A stretch of DNA of 64,000 nt from contig NC_058518.1 in NCBI RefSeq assembly GCF_904849725.1, forward strand, positions 420,057,081 to 420,121,080. The letters run 5' to 3'. Numbering within the stretch: the first letter of the stretch is position 1; each line of letters starts with the position of its first letter. Origin of the DNA: Hordeum vulgare subsp. vulgare. Lineage: Eukaryota; Streptophyta; Magnoliopsida; Poales; Poaceae. A program made the translations under genes and the position numbers. The notes below the pieces were generated by a model that did not search any database, was not told the DNA's origin, and was given only the letters and a program-made list of their open reading frames with translations. Shown here in pieces: positions 21,601 through 30,919 of the stretch.

Positions 21601-24600
21601 GATTTTTGGACTACATACGGAGCAAAATGAGTGAATCTGCACTTTAAAATATGTCTATATGCATCCGTATATAGTCCATATTGAAATTTCTACAAAGACT
21701 TATATTTAGGAACGGAGGGAGTAGTTATGCTATTGAAGTGAACAAGGTCTTCACAGTGCTTAGAAAAGAGATTTGTCTAACAAAATTGTCCTAAAAAATT
21801 AGAGTTCTAGGGATATATGCAAATCTGAAGCTATTAGCAAGATCTGAATTAAATCAAGAGCATGTGTGCACAAACTTCCTTAAAATGTTATTTCCTACAA
21901 ATCGTGGCATGTGCAACCTGTTGGACACAGATATTCTGTCATATATCTTTACTAGCAAATATGCCCGTGCGTTGCAACGGGGAAAACAAATCTTTGCATG
22001 CGCGTAGCAGCCCATCCATGTTGTCACTTCTCCACTTCATCAACATCGCTGGTGGTTGTCAGTCATCCACCAACTAACGACGACCATGATCAATCCCAAA
22101 GTGAGCTTGGTCATCATACTTTAACACACCATTTTGCAAGCCCCTCCTTTGTCACATTGTCCACCAATTCAAAATGAATGTGGTCAATTCCATAGTGATG
22201 AGTTTGGTCATTGCACAATAGAATGTCATCCCCGTGAGCACCTCGCTATACTAACTTATTGTCCGATTGAAGAGAAGCTGGTCCAGCATCGTCTCAGATG
22301 GTTTGGACATATTCAACGGAGGCCATCGGAAGCGCCGGTGCATAGCGGACGGATAAAGCGTGCTGAGAATGTTAAGAGGGGTCATGGTAGACCAAACTTG
22401 ACATGGGAGGAGTCCGTTAAGAGAGACCTGAAGGTTTGGAATATCGACAAAGACTTAGCCATGGACAGGGGTGCGTGGAAGTTAGCTATCCATGTTCCAG
22501 AGCCATGACTTGGTTTCGAGATCTTATGGGTTTTAACTCTAGCCTACCCCAACTTGTTTGGGACTGAAAGGCTTGGTTGTTGTTGTTGGACAATGATGGT
22601 GTTCGTTGTGGTGCGGAGAGTAATAGAGGACATGTGGAGGCCGCACCATGGCTGCATCAGTAGAATCACAAGGACCACATATACTATATGACCAATCTCC
22701 CTAGGATTGGAGGCCTCACAATCAATTGAGGTCTCCAATTGGAATTTGATCATCCGATTTTGATTGGGTCAACAATTTCTCAAACCCTTTTATTTAATTT
22801 TTTATACGGTACAATATGCTTCCTAATTTTTAAATCTTCACAATTAATTGAGGCTTCAATTTAGACTTTGGTCACCCGATTTTGACTGGGTCAACAATTT
22901 CTCAAAGAGCTCTCCTATTTAATTATTTTAGTTCTCTATGCTCTGTAATTTTAAAGCTTTTCATTCGACTGAGGTATTCAATTTTGAATTTGGTTTACGA
23001 TTTTGATCGGGCCCATGATTTTCCAAATCAACGACAACTGGCCTATAGAAACATATCAACCCCTCACAGACTCCTATCACCCATACAAAAGCGTCATCAT
23101 GTGATACTATAGCATGAATATAGTATATGCAACCAATGATGAAAAAATATTTCCACATGAACATGTATTGATTAGCGGATAACACAAAATCACACCGTGA
23201 AAGACCCACCAAATAACTGCATTATAAATAAACGTAAAACACACTCCATCGTCTCCCACACCGGCCAAACTAAATACTCCATCAGTTTCAAAATATAAGG
23301 GTTATTAGTTTTTTGGAAAGTCAAATTTCTTTAATTTTTGACCAAGTTCAGAGCCAAAAAATATCAACATCCACAATATTAAACAAAAAATATGAAAATT
23401 CATTTCATGATGAATCTAATAACACCGATTTGATATTATGAATTTTGATATATTTCTCTATAAAATTTGATCAAACTTAAAAAGGTTTGACTTATAAAAA
23501 AAGTAATACACCATATATTTTGAAATAGAGTGGCTAAAGAAATTTAAGAATCCTCACAAATTCAACGGCGCAGCAAAGCGCGCACAACCCTTGTAGTATC
23601 CAAACCAATGTTAGATGCAAATTGCGCTTGTATAATTCACTTAACGGACAACATAAATAGAGCATGTATGCAAATAGCTAGGTCGCTAGTTGGTTGCCGA
23701 GGTTAGATTGATGTTGTGATTGTTGGGTCGACTCCAACCCACACATCAATTGTTTAGCAGATTTATTTTGAGCCAAATTGTTTAGCAGATGGACATTGGT
23801 GAAGCAAACTGGGCTGCTGAAGAACAGGTTCATGTTAGGTCCAACGGAGCGATAGACCATACAGCGAGAAAACGAAGAAACATATTTGGCGGTCTTAAGG
23901 TCCTACGCAAAACAAAAACACACGAGACGAACGAACGAACATTCGAAAAATCATACGGAAGAAACATTCCTCCCTTTAATTCCCGCGTGTTGCAATTTTG
24001 AGTTAAATGTACCCAGTCAATTGAACAACATCCTTTAATATTTTTTAAACACGTACGCCCTTGCATGCGTGGGCTGCCATAATGGGCCAATCGATGATGC
24101 TCCTTTAATCACCCTACAACCTTCCCGTGATACCAGTCTCCTTCACGCTACAGTCCCTCCTCCACGTGATGTTTGCATGCATGGCCCCGTGATTTATTTT
24201 CCTTTGTGGCAGCCTCACAATCCTGGGATTTACAATTAATTTCTTGCTCATATATTATATATACCCATACAACGCATACAACAGTGCGTTTGTTCCCTCT
24301 GCCTATTGATCTTTCAGGTGCCTTGCAGATTTCAAGTCATAACTGTATTTAAATTGGTGTGTCTAGATGTGAAGTACCGAGGTGGTGCTATCTTTGATGT
24401 AACCATCTCTCAAAAATACGTAATGGGGGGCTAGCTCAGTTGTCCGCTCACATTTGCAGTTGACCTCACGTCGGGAGTTTGATCCCTCATGCACGCACAT
24501 TATTTTTGCGCCCCCTGCCGGACGGTATCGGTTGTTTGGGCAGTCGTTTCAGCCGGGTGGGCTGCGGCTTCAGCCGGGCCGTTTGCCACAGCATGGTCGA

Positions 24601-26396
24601 TTGATGGGTTGAGGCCCACGCGAGTCACGAAAGGAATTTCAGGGAAACGTTTAGCGCGGATGTACAATCAGAATCCTATTACAATGTACGGACGAAAAGA
24701 TTAGCCCGACGGTGAACGTGCAGAAGCAGTAGCCCTTCTATTATTAATTAGGTAAAGATTATTAATTCGTTAATTGTTTGGGCGGCTTTCTGATTCTGGA
24801 CCGGTATGTATAAAAATTGATGAAAAAGGAGGAGCGATGTGGGACTATTTAATAAGCAAACGACTCTACCTTTTATACACAAAATTGTTTTAGCTAAGTT
24901 GGTCATTGGCTTCCAGCCTATATGGGTGGGCTTGAGTTCGATCCCTCACCCAAGCAAATAAATTTTTGCCTCCTGCGCAGCATGATTTTTTGCCACATAT
25001 GGGCTGGCTACCATCACGTGCGGCGTGTTAAGGCCCACACTGGCGACACATAAAAAGAAAACATGCGTTTGACTGTGGGTATATTCTTCAAAATATCAAG
25101 GATTTTTTTTGTAAAACACGTATGACGGACTAAGAATACCTATTTCTTTTATTAGTAGGTATAGAATAGATAGATACTGCTTGGCAGTCCTGTTCTTAGT
25201 AGTTGTCAGGCTTTACCTTGCCCTATCCTGGGTATTCTTAATGAGGTTTCCCCATAAATTAACTCCTATTACCGATGGATTGGTCCATCCATGATTCTGG
25301 CTATTGCTATTACTAAATATACTTCTGATTGCAGGTTTATCTTGGAGAGCAATACGTGAACAGTTCGACACTTTCAGATGTCACCTTCTTGGTGGAAGGT
25401 TCGTGGCATTTCTGCACCCTGCCTTCACAGAAACTACTTTAGATAGTTGCTGATTTTTCATTAGGACCATAATAATCACCTCCCTTGTGATTTGCAGGAA
25501 AACTTTTTTATGCACACAGAATTGCTTTGCTTGCTTCTTCAGATGCATTCCGTGCAATGTTTGATGGTGGATACAGGGTTAGTCTGGACATAACATGCTA
25601 TTCCTTTTTTTGGTTGGAAGATGTGGATCTTGTTTGCTAGTTGAACAATTTCTGTTTACAAGAAACTCACTATTTTCTCAACCAGGAAAAGGATGCAAGA
25701 GACATAGAAATTCCAAATATCAGGTGGGACGTGTTTGAACTCATGATGAGGTTAGTAAATCATTGACCATTCTTGTTCCTTGGCCATGGTCAACGGGTAA
25801 ATCCGCATGTTAGTTCCTTTTTCTCTTACGGGACAAGACCTGCAATTGAAGTTTGGAAACATCTTCTTTGTTTTGTGCAGATTTATCTATACAGGGTCAG
25901 TCGAAGTAACCAACGAGCTTGCTCAAGATCTCCTCAGAGCTGCAGATCAGTATCTGTTAGAAGGCCTCAAACGCCTATGTGAATATACAATTGCGCAGGT
26001 GATTTCAGGGAACATGGCTCCTAAGTTCTATGTTCGAACTGCTGCTGACTGGGTCTAATTTATTGTATTCAATATCTTGCAGGATGTTAATTTAGAAAAC
26101 GTCTCTGATATGTATGACTTATCCGAAGCCTTTCATGCCATGTCACTGAGACATACATGTGTCTTGTTTATTTTGGAGCAGTTTGATAAGATCTGCACCA
26201 GACCCGGGTTGGTATCTTTAACTTAGGGTCGCCACATTTGGTACATAATGTAACACACTTCATCAAGTGACAGAAATCCATCTAACTGGCCATCTTGCTG
26301 TGCAGTTTTTCTCAGCTGATCCAGCGTGTCATCCCTGAGCTCCGCAACTTCTTTGCTAAGGCGCTAACGCCAAGCCACCGGAGTGCGCAACCATGA
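9635..26396 (+). CDS. Armadillo-repeat BTB/POZ protein (ARIA/ABAP1-like), 19 exons
   Basis: Exons: 9635-9983, 10083-10249, 10615-10787, 10873-10993, 11129-11203, 17377-17471, 17923-17998, 18444-18551, 20667-20795, 20941-21009, 21091-21150, 21236-21359, 21437-21576, 25335-25398, 25498-25577, 25686-25750, 25881-25998, 26083-26207, 26306-26396. All introns are GT-AG; the phases agree and give 742 residues. Residues 10-19 are basic ([10 protein letters not shown], a possible nuclear signal). Residues 28-44 are 17 alanines, followed by an acidic stretch. About 110-560 are armadillo repeats ([45 protein letters not shown]). About 574-671 is a BTB/POZ domain ([20 protein letters not shown], then FIYTGSVEV). 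The order matches Arabidopsis ARIA (binds ABF2, abscisic-acid response) and its paralogue ABAP1 (DNA replication control), about 710 residues. BTB proteins often recruit substrates to CUL3 ligases. Function here is by homology. The start has no in-frame ATG upstream in the leader and lies 139 bp after a TATA box. The C-terminus ([11 protein letters not shown]) differs from the Arabidopsis protein. Introns 5 and 13 are swollen by transposons. Confidence 0.93.
9705..9768 (+). repeat. GCC-rich trinucleotide repeat encoding polyalanine
   Basis: Seventeen consecutive alanine codons, eight of them a pure GCC run, lie in exon 1 of the ARIA-like gene. Such runs change length by slippage. The tract is just after the basic N-terminal segment and outside the folded domains. 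Confidence 0.85.
11530..11848 (-). pseudogene. Plastid-derived insertion with a trnE(UUC) fragment
   Basis: The minus strand of 11848-11785 reads as a tRNA-Glu lacking its first ~8 bases: CGTCTAGTGGTTCAGGAC, then an anticodon arm with CTCTTTCAAGG (anticodon TTC), then a T-arm GGGATTCGACTCCCC-like and GGGGGTA. This is the plastid trnE-UUC type rather than a nuclear one. The AT-rich sequence on its left back to about 11530 looks like plastid spacer, but I cannot prove where the insertion starts. It lies in intron 5 and is truncated, so it is not a working tRNA. Confidence 0.55.
11855..12412. repeat. Foldback element in intron 5 with CGCCTAGGCGCGCTTAAG ends
   Basis: The 18-base word CGCCTAGGCGCGCTTAAG near 11877-11894 recurs in reverse complement near 12335-12353, each followed by a GCGGAGGC-type word. 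Between them is C/T-rich sequence with repeated CTCGAGCTCCTC and TTCCCC phrases. This looks like a small non-autonomous DNA element. No target duplication was identified. Open frames in it are compositional only. Confidence 0.45.
12934..12951 (+). other. tRNA-like box A in intron 5
   Basis: GGATAGCTCAGTTGGTAG matches the D-arm (box A) of many tRNAs, but no box B (GTTCGAATCC) follows at the expected 40-45 bases. It is probably a decayed tRNA or SINE head. Confidence 0.35.
13170..16463 (-). mobile_element. RTE-clade LINE, nearly full length, in intron 5
   Basis: A minus-strand non-LTR retrotransposon is bounded by a 13-bp target duplication (AGAATAAGAAATA at 13157-13169 and 16464-16476). Order: short 5' leader, apurinic-type endonuclease, reverse transcriptase, C-terminal region, and a 3' end in a (TTG)n tail (the plus strand shows ACAACAACAACAAC at 13170). 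The single long frame, the short 3' untranslated region and the trinucleotide tail are RTE-clade features. At about 3.29 kb it appears complete. It lies antisense to the host gene. Confidence 0.85.
13261..16392 (-). pseudogene. RTE endonuclease-reverse transcriptase, three lesions
   Basis: The endonuclease part (16392-15127) has [18 protein letters not shown], the GGDLNGHVG motif and [10 protein letters not shown]. The reverse transcriptase part (15045-13666) has [64 protein letters not shown] and the catalytic [10 protein letters not shown]. Both parts are in the same frame and are separated by one TGA at 15129-15127. Compared with the copy at 18943-19877, two 2-base GA losses occur in GAGAGA runs (near 13700 and 13515), each shifting the frame. 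The protein nicks DNA and copies its own RNA at the cut. This copy is disabled, but only lightly. Confidence 0.85.
16755..16998 (+). repeat. Diverged tandem duplication in intron 5 (about 110-bp core, 131-bp period)
   Basis: The phrases CATTTTTCTGTCACA, GGCCTAA, AGCAAGCTGAG and AAGTTAAG-ACCTTAATGTCA occur in the same order at 16755-16872 and 16886-16998, roughly 80 percent identical by eye. No coding potential is seen. Confidence 0.65.
18175..18333. mobile_element. Stowaway-type MITE (Thalos-like) in intron 7
   Basis: 159 bp bounded by TA on both sides (18173-18174 and 18334-18335), with terminal inverted repeats CTCCCTCCGTTCC and GGAACGGAGGGAG. The interior is the familiar grass sequence with ACTACATACGGATGTATAT. 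It is non-coding and is mobilised by mariner-type transposases. Confidence 0.9.
18943..19877 (+). mobile_element. 5'-truncated RTE LINE copy in intron 8
   Basis: The sequence starts inside the reverse transcriptase (just before [12 protein letters not shown]) and runs through the catalytic [10 protein letters not shown] to the 3' end and a (TTG)n tail. The frame is open from before the junction to 19786, ending [10 protein letters not shown]. It is near-identical (about 98 percent by eye) to the 3' third of the copy at 13170-16463, but in the opposite orientation. 5' truncation is normal for LINE insertions. No clear target duplication was seen. Confidence 0.85.
20262..20317. mobile_element. 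Very short Stowaway-like MITE in intron 8
   Basis: The ends CTCTCTCTGATCCATGTTAA and TTAATATGGATTGTAGGGAG are inverted repeats, flanked by TA at 20260-20261 and 20318-20319. At 56 bp it is an internally deleted relative of Stowaway elements. Confidence 0.6.
21608..21721. mobile_element. Truncated Stowaway-type MITE in intron 13
   Basis: This contains GGACTACATACGGAGCAAAATGAGTGAAT and ends CTTATATTTAGGAACGGAGGGAG followed by TA. The other terminus is missing. It belongs to the same family as the intact element at 18175-18333. Confidence 0.7.
21953..21985. repeat. Transposon terminus of an unclassified grass DNA element
   Basis: CTAGCAAATATGCCCGTGCG followed by TTGCAACGGG is a terminus I recall as recurrent in grass intergenic DNA. 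The partner end may be the TTATTAGTAGGTATAG at about 25150. The type (Helitron or TIR element) is not settled from the sequence. Confidence 0.35.
22262..22589 (+). mobile_element. 5'-truncated RTE LINE 3' end in intron 13
   Basis: The 3'-terminal ~330 bp of the same LINE, encoding [20 protein letters not shown] and ending in GGCTTGGTTGTTGTTGTTGG. It is about 97 percent identical by eye to the copies at 18943 and 13170. It is inserted in sense, next to sequence reading CTAGCAAATATGCCCGTGCG at 21953. Confidence 0.85.
23275..23534. mobile_element. Decayed Stowaway-like MITE in intron 13
   Basis: The left end CTCCATCAGTTTCAAAATATAAGGG and right end CCATATATTTTGAAATAGAGTGG are imperfect inverted repeats of the CTCCCTCCGTTTCAAAATATAAG type. 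The interior is AT-rich, with TTGACCAAGTT and its complement AACTTAAAAAGGTTTGA. Confidence 0.55.
24425..24765 (+). mobile_element. tRNA-headed SINE-like unit 1 in intron 13
   Basis: Box A TAGCTCAGTTG (24432) and box B GAGTTTGATCCCTC (24475) are 43-44 bases apart, as in a tRNA. The tRNA-unrelated body includes GTTTGCCACAGCATGG and GAGGCCCACGC, and the unit ends near TATTATTAATTAGGTAAAG. It resembles the unit at 24885-25165. SINEs are copied by LINE machinery; the RTE LINE in this gene is a possible partner, but the tails differ. Confidence 0.45.
24885..25165 (+). mobile_element. tRNA-headed SINE-like unit 2 in intron 13
   Basis: Box A TAGCTAAGTTGG (24891) and box B GAGTTCGATCCCTC (24934) have tRNA spacing. 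The body again has ATTTTTTGCCACA and AAGGCCCACAC, and the unit ends TTTTATTAGTAGGTATAG. Similarity to unit 1 is visible mainly in the head, the AGGCCCAC block and the tail. Confidence 0.45.
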
Positions 26397-26896
26397 GCCC
26401 TGCCCACATTCGTTGATAACACCGCCACCATGTGACAGATGCTGCTGGAAATCTTGTACAGCTGAAGTTTCTGGTTCTGGGCATTGGGTACTCAGCTCAG
26501 TGGTAAGGTTAACTATTCAATCTATTACAGTTTGCATGATGGCCAGGTCCTCAATCGACACCCAGCAAGAATGTAGCATCCTTTGTTCCATTGAACAATG
26601 GCGATCATGCTAAGGGAAGTGTATGGTTATAGAGAGACGTGGTTTGCCTAGATTCAGTCAGACCGGCCTAGTCTGTGATAGGTTTTAGTTGGTTGGCCTT
26701 GACCGGATTTGCCGGGTCTCGCCGTAGTTACTGAGTTACTTAGGGTCACTTCCAGTTCGCAGTCCCGGTTATGTTCTGTGTATGTTGTTTGGAGATGTTA
26801 AGCTCGAGCGGTGTAATGCTGTAACATCAATCTGTATTCTCCATGTTAACAACCGTGCTGATGTTCAGAACTCGTGGGCTGTTTCACATGAAATTC
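26397..26896 (+). other. 3' untranslated region and flank of the ARIA-like gene
   Basis: Non-coding sequence follows the stop at 26394-26396. No canonical AATAAA is seen; TGTAATGCTGTAACATC at about 26811 is a plausible near-upstream region. The 3' end of the transcript cannot be fixed without cDNA. Confidence 0.4.
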
Positions 26897-26965
26897 CCAT
26901 GTGAGGTTATATTATAGCCTTGCTCAGGTTGTTCGTTTCCGCGTCTTCTTTATAACCTCACATGG
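26897..26965. repeat. Perfect 15-bp inverted repeat with a 39-base loop
   Basis: CCATGTGAGGTTATA at 26897-26911 is the exact reverse complement of TATAACCTCACATGG at 26951-26965. It lies just past the expected 3' end of the host gene and could be a small MITE or an RNA hairpin. Confidence 0.65.
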
Positions 26966-27332
26966 AGCTATCTATCTTCCAATCAGAAAAAGAAAGAAAG
27001 GCATGGAGGCCTCGGGCAAGCACACGTTTAGACCACAAATTGTCTGTTCCACGTGGAAAGTATGTTGTGTTTGGCATTATGGTAGATTATGGTAAAAATG
27101 TTTGACTTCTATCGGTTGGCTATAAGCAGCCTTGCGAATATGTTTCTTATGGAAAAATAACTCTTTTTTTGCAACCCTAAGTCGTCATATCGCGTGGAAT
27201 TCCATGATAACTACTTTTATGGTGAATGGGCTGCAAAATGAACCATGGACCTGGACTTTTGTCACTCCTACATTTATATTTGGAGCAGATATTTTGGAGT
27301 GCACTCCATCACAAAAATGACCTGGCGTCGCT

Positions 27333-27464
27333 CCTTCCATCTTTGCGCTTGCGTCGTTGTTGCCCCTTCCATCTTTGCGCTTGCGTCGTTGTTGCCCCGG
27401 CCTTTCCATAGTGATGCATTTAGCTGTGCCCCGGCCTTTCCATAGTGATGCATTTGGCTGTGCC
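27333..27464 (+). repeat. Two adjacent tandem duplications (32 bp and 34 bp)
   Basis: A 32-bp unit beginning CCTTCCATCTTTGCGC is repeated at 27333-27364 and 27365-27396. A different 34-bp unit beginning CCGGCCTTTCCATAGTG follows directly, at 27397-27430 and 27431-27464, with one difference between copies. Confidence 0.9.
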
Positions 27465-27600
27465 TGCCGCCGATGTCGTGAACTCTACCTCGACCCCTAA
27501 GTTCCATTCCATTGGTGCCCCATAGGAACCTGCGCCTCTTGTGTTGCATGCATCATTCTGCCGCCGCCTAGACAATCACCTCGTCGGCTCGATCATTGAT

Positions 27601-27702
27601 GACTCATTGAAAGTGCGTTATATCAGCTAAAGGAGAGGGGGGGGGGGGGGGGGTTGACTCATTGGAAGTGCATTATATCGAATGGGGGGGGGGGGGGGGG
27701 GG
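27601..27702 (+). repeat. 55-bp tandem duplication ending in long G runs
   Basis: GACTCATTGAAAGTGCGTTATATC at 27601 recurs as GACTCATTGGAAGTGCATTATATC at 27656. Each copy is followed by an uninterrupted G run, 17 G at 27637-27653 and 19 G at 27684-27702. Run lengths may be inaccurate in the assembly. Confidence 0.8.
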
Positions 27703-28001
27703 TATTATCGTAGTTTTCGTGGTCATATAGATATCTCCATTTTCGTAACCAGATTGCCTTCCATCTCCACCCACGAATCGAATTAACCCTATAATCGGTA
27801 GTTGGCAACCCAGATGGTTGGGATATCCAAACCAGATCCGTATCCGCTCATGGCGATCAGCCGCACTCTCTTTCTCAAGTCAGTCGATCCAACCCTGCAA
27901 CCTTGTAAACAACTATACCTTGACTTGTTGACCCACTAAGTAACTACTATCGTAGCGAACCTAAATCATTCACGCTTACCTTTGTAAACTTTGGGGGGGG
28001 G

Positions 28002-28842
28002 TGTAACAGCCCAAGTGCCCCCTTGGTATGATGTAACCTTGCCATTTGTGGACACCTCCAACCTTGTCATGTGTTTGAATAATATAAGTTTGCTTCATGT
28101 CAATCTTTGTTGCATCATGGCATCATGGCATCATTCATTGTGTGCACCAATGTTTCCTCTTGTGGTGATGGTGATGTGACTGTGTGCAAGTGATCTTGTG
28201 TGGTTTTCAACATTGCAAAACCCCTACTCTTCAAATAGGAAAAACCCCTCTTGTTCTCCTCTTATTTTGTGGTTGTGATAAAAGTTATTCTTTTGTGCAA
28301 ATAAAAATGTTGCAGCTCTCTCAAATATTCCGCCATGCATGTTTAACCTAGTCCTTGCCATGTTTGGGTTTTTCTTTTGCCTTTATCTTCCAAAACAGTT
28401 TGGTTTAAATATAAAGGGTTTTTATTTTGTTGCTTAAAAAAAGCCAAATCATTTTATTAAATAGGGCAAATTCTATGAACCAAAGGGGTATTTTTATTTT
28501 GTCTAGACCCCTACTATATTTTTCCTTGGGTATTTTTTCTCTTGTTTGAAATGTTCTAAAACAGAAACCTGCTGTTATTTTGTTTCAGAGAGGGAGAGAG
28601 CCAGCTTGGGCCAGCTTCCTCTCCTGGCGGCCCAGCTAGCCGCGCCAGCAGCCAGCAGACGCAACCCACTAGCGCCGCGCAGCCCAGCTTCCCCCCTCGC
28701 GCGGTGACTCGAGCGTGGACGCCGGTGCTGGCCCCACCTGGAGCCTCTTGCCGCATCGCTTTCTTCCTCCTCTCGCCCGCGCTCGCGGTAAAAAAGGACT
28801 GGGGCATGGCACGGTGGCCACGCTCCCGATCCCTCTCGCCCT
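28002..28842 (+). repeat. 5' LTR of the Tekay-type element, first part
   Basis: Matches 56524-57350. It starts TGTAACAGCCC after a G run and ends at CCCTCTCGCCCT, where the other LTR goes on into its TATATAAAGC TATA box. The break marks the left edge of the nested block. Confidence 0.75.
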
Positions 28843-28847
28843 CCAAC

Positions 28848-29045
28848 TGAACGTATGTATTTCCTTGATGCTGTTACAACGAGCAGTTACAGATATAGAG
28901 CAAAGGACTCCCTACATGCAGGGCACGTCCTGTGACCGAGATCCACTAGGATCAGCCGAAGGAAAAGGTCGTGGCTATTACAACTAGCGAGTGGATAGAG
29001 ATTACATGCAGTTACCGAATCATGTTACAACGTGACAGTTCAACA
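28848..29045 (-). repeat. Short 3' LTR of the copia element
   Basis: The minus strand begins TGTTGAACTGTCACG right after the polypurine tract and ends ATACGTTCA. The adjoining CCAAC (28843-28847) is the probable target duplication. The other LTR is not in the window. Confidence 0.65.
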
Positions 29046-30919
29046 CCCCCCGCAGTCGAAACGGTGCCAGGCAAGACGTGTAGACTGGAACGGAAGTCAC
29101 GAAAAACCGAAGAGGGCAGTCCCTTGGTGAAGACATCTACAAACTGGGAGGCCGTCAGGATGTGCAACACCTTGACCTCGCCGGGGGCCACACGGTCGCG
29201 AACAAAATGCAAGTCGATCTCCACATGCTTCGTGCGCTGGTGCTGAATGGGGTTAGATGAAAGATACATAACACTGACATTATAACAATACACAAGGGTA
29301 GCCCGAGAAGGTGGACGATGGAGCTCAGTGAGAAGTTGGTGAAGTCAACACGACTGAGCGACACAGTTAGCAACGACACGGTATTTGGCTTCAGCACTGG
29401 AGCGGGACACCGTGTGTTGCTGCTTGGAGGACCAAGAGACCAAGTTGGCGCCGAGGAACACACAGAAGCTGGACGTAGAGCGGCGGGTGTCAGGGCAGCC
29501 AGCCCAGTCAGCATCACTGTAGGCAAGAAGATCGTGCGAGGACGAGCGATAGAGCTGAAGCCCGTAGTGTGTTGTGCCACGAAGATAGCGGAGGGCCCGC
29601 TTAAGTAGCTGATAGTGACCCTCCATGGGAGCATGCATGACGAGACAAAGTTGCTGGACAACATACGAGAGATGAGGCCACGCGAGGGTGAGGTATTGGA
29701 GAGCTCCAGCAAGGCGGCGGTAGCGGGTGGGATCGGAGGAGGGTACTCCGGCGGTGGCGGAGATCTTACTACTGGTGTCGACTGGGGTGGAGATGGGCTT
29801 GCAGTTGAGCATGGAGGCGCGATCGAGGATCTCAAGAGCATACTGCTCCTCGGAGAGAAATAGACCAGTAGCGGAGCGGTGGATGTTCACCCCAAGGAAG
29901 TGGTGGATGTCACCGAGATCACTCATGGAAAACTCGGCGGCAAGGGAGGCGACGAGTGACTGAAGCAGGGAGGTGGTGCTGGCAGTGAGGATGATATCAT
30001 CCACATAGAGCAAGAGATAGGAAACAAACTCGCCACGGTGTAGGATGAAGAGCGAGGTGTCGCACTTCGAGGACACAAAGCCAAGAGAGTGGATGAAGTG
30101 GGTGAACCGAAGGAACCACGTGCGCGGTGCCTTCTTAAGCCCGTAGAGGGACTTGTTGAGGCGGTAGACGTGTGTGGGAGCGGTGGCATCAGCGAAACCG
30201 GAGGGTTGCTGACAATAGACCGTCTCAGCAAGATCACCATGGAGGAACGCATTCTTGACATCCATCTGACGGATGGGCCAAGACTGAGCAGTCGCGATTG
30301 TGAGGACGACGCGGATGGTGGCCGGTTTGACCACATGGCTGAATGTCTCCCCGTAGTCAATACCCGGCGGTTGCGTGAAGCCACGTACCACCCATCGAGC
30401 TTTGTAGCGCGCCAGCGTGCCATCGGGATGAAGTTTGTGGCGAAAGATCCACTTGTCGGTCACCACGTTAACACCTGCAGGACAAGGAACCAAAGACCAA
30501 GTATCATTCCGAATTAGCGCATTAAACTCATCAAGCATTGCGGCATGCCAATGGGGGTCCTTGAGTGCCGCGCGGTACGAAGAAGGAATAGGAGAGGGGG
30601 CGTCGGCAACGTGGAGGTCAAGGATCTGTTTGGGCATGGCATAGTACGTCTTGCCGCACGTCTGCATGCGATGCGGGTTGGCAGGCGGAGACACGGGCAC
30701 GGCGCGCAAGGGTAATGGTGGAACCGGAGGTGATACGGGATAACATGGGGGGGAGGTGTGGGAAGGAGCGGTGTGCCGTGGGAGGCGGGCGAGGCCGAGG
30801 GGAAGCCGGGAGGAGAGCCCGAGCCGAGGCACGATGTGCATGGCGAGGCGGACGCGGATTGGTTGCATGGGGAGGCGGGGCCCGCAGCAGGAGCGGGAGA
30901 GCGGGAAGCGGCGAGGCAC
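29012..30919 (-). pseudogene. Copia reverse transcriptase and RNase H with one in-frame stop
   Basis: The frame shows TDKWIFRHKLHPDG, RWVVRGFTQPPGIDY, QMDVKNAFLHGDL, SLYGLKKAPR, the catalytic YVDDIILT, then LGDIHHFLGV and the RNase H block SDADWAGCPDTRRSTS and SSAEAKYR. A TGA at 29347-29345 interrupts it. The same frame continues to 29012 with NPIQHQRTKHVEIDLHFVRD and VDVFTKGLP, the usual copia C-terminus. Reverse transcriptase copies the element RNA and RNase H removes the template. Confidence 0.9.

Noticed and set aside
24425..24498. A functional tRNA gene
   Set aside because: Boxes A and B are present, but the acceptor and anticodon arms do not pair well; a SINE-type head is more likely.
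24489..24704. Short plus-strand frame with repeated Ala/Gly/Val residues
   Set aside because: Within the SINE-like unit and intron 13; no homology recognised.
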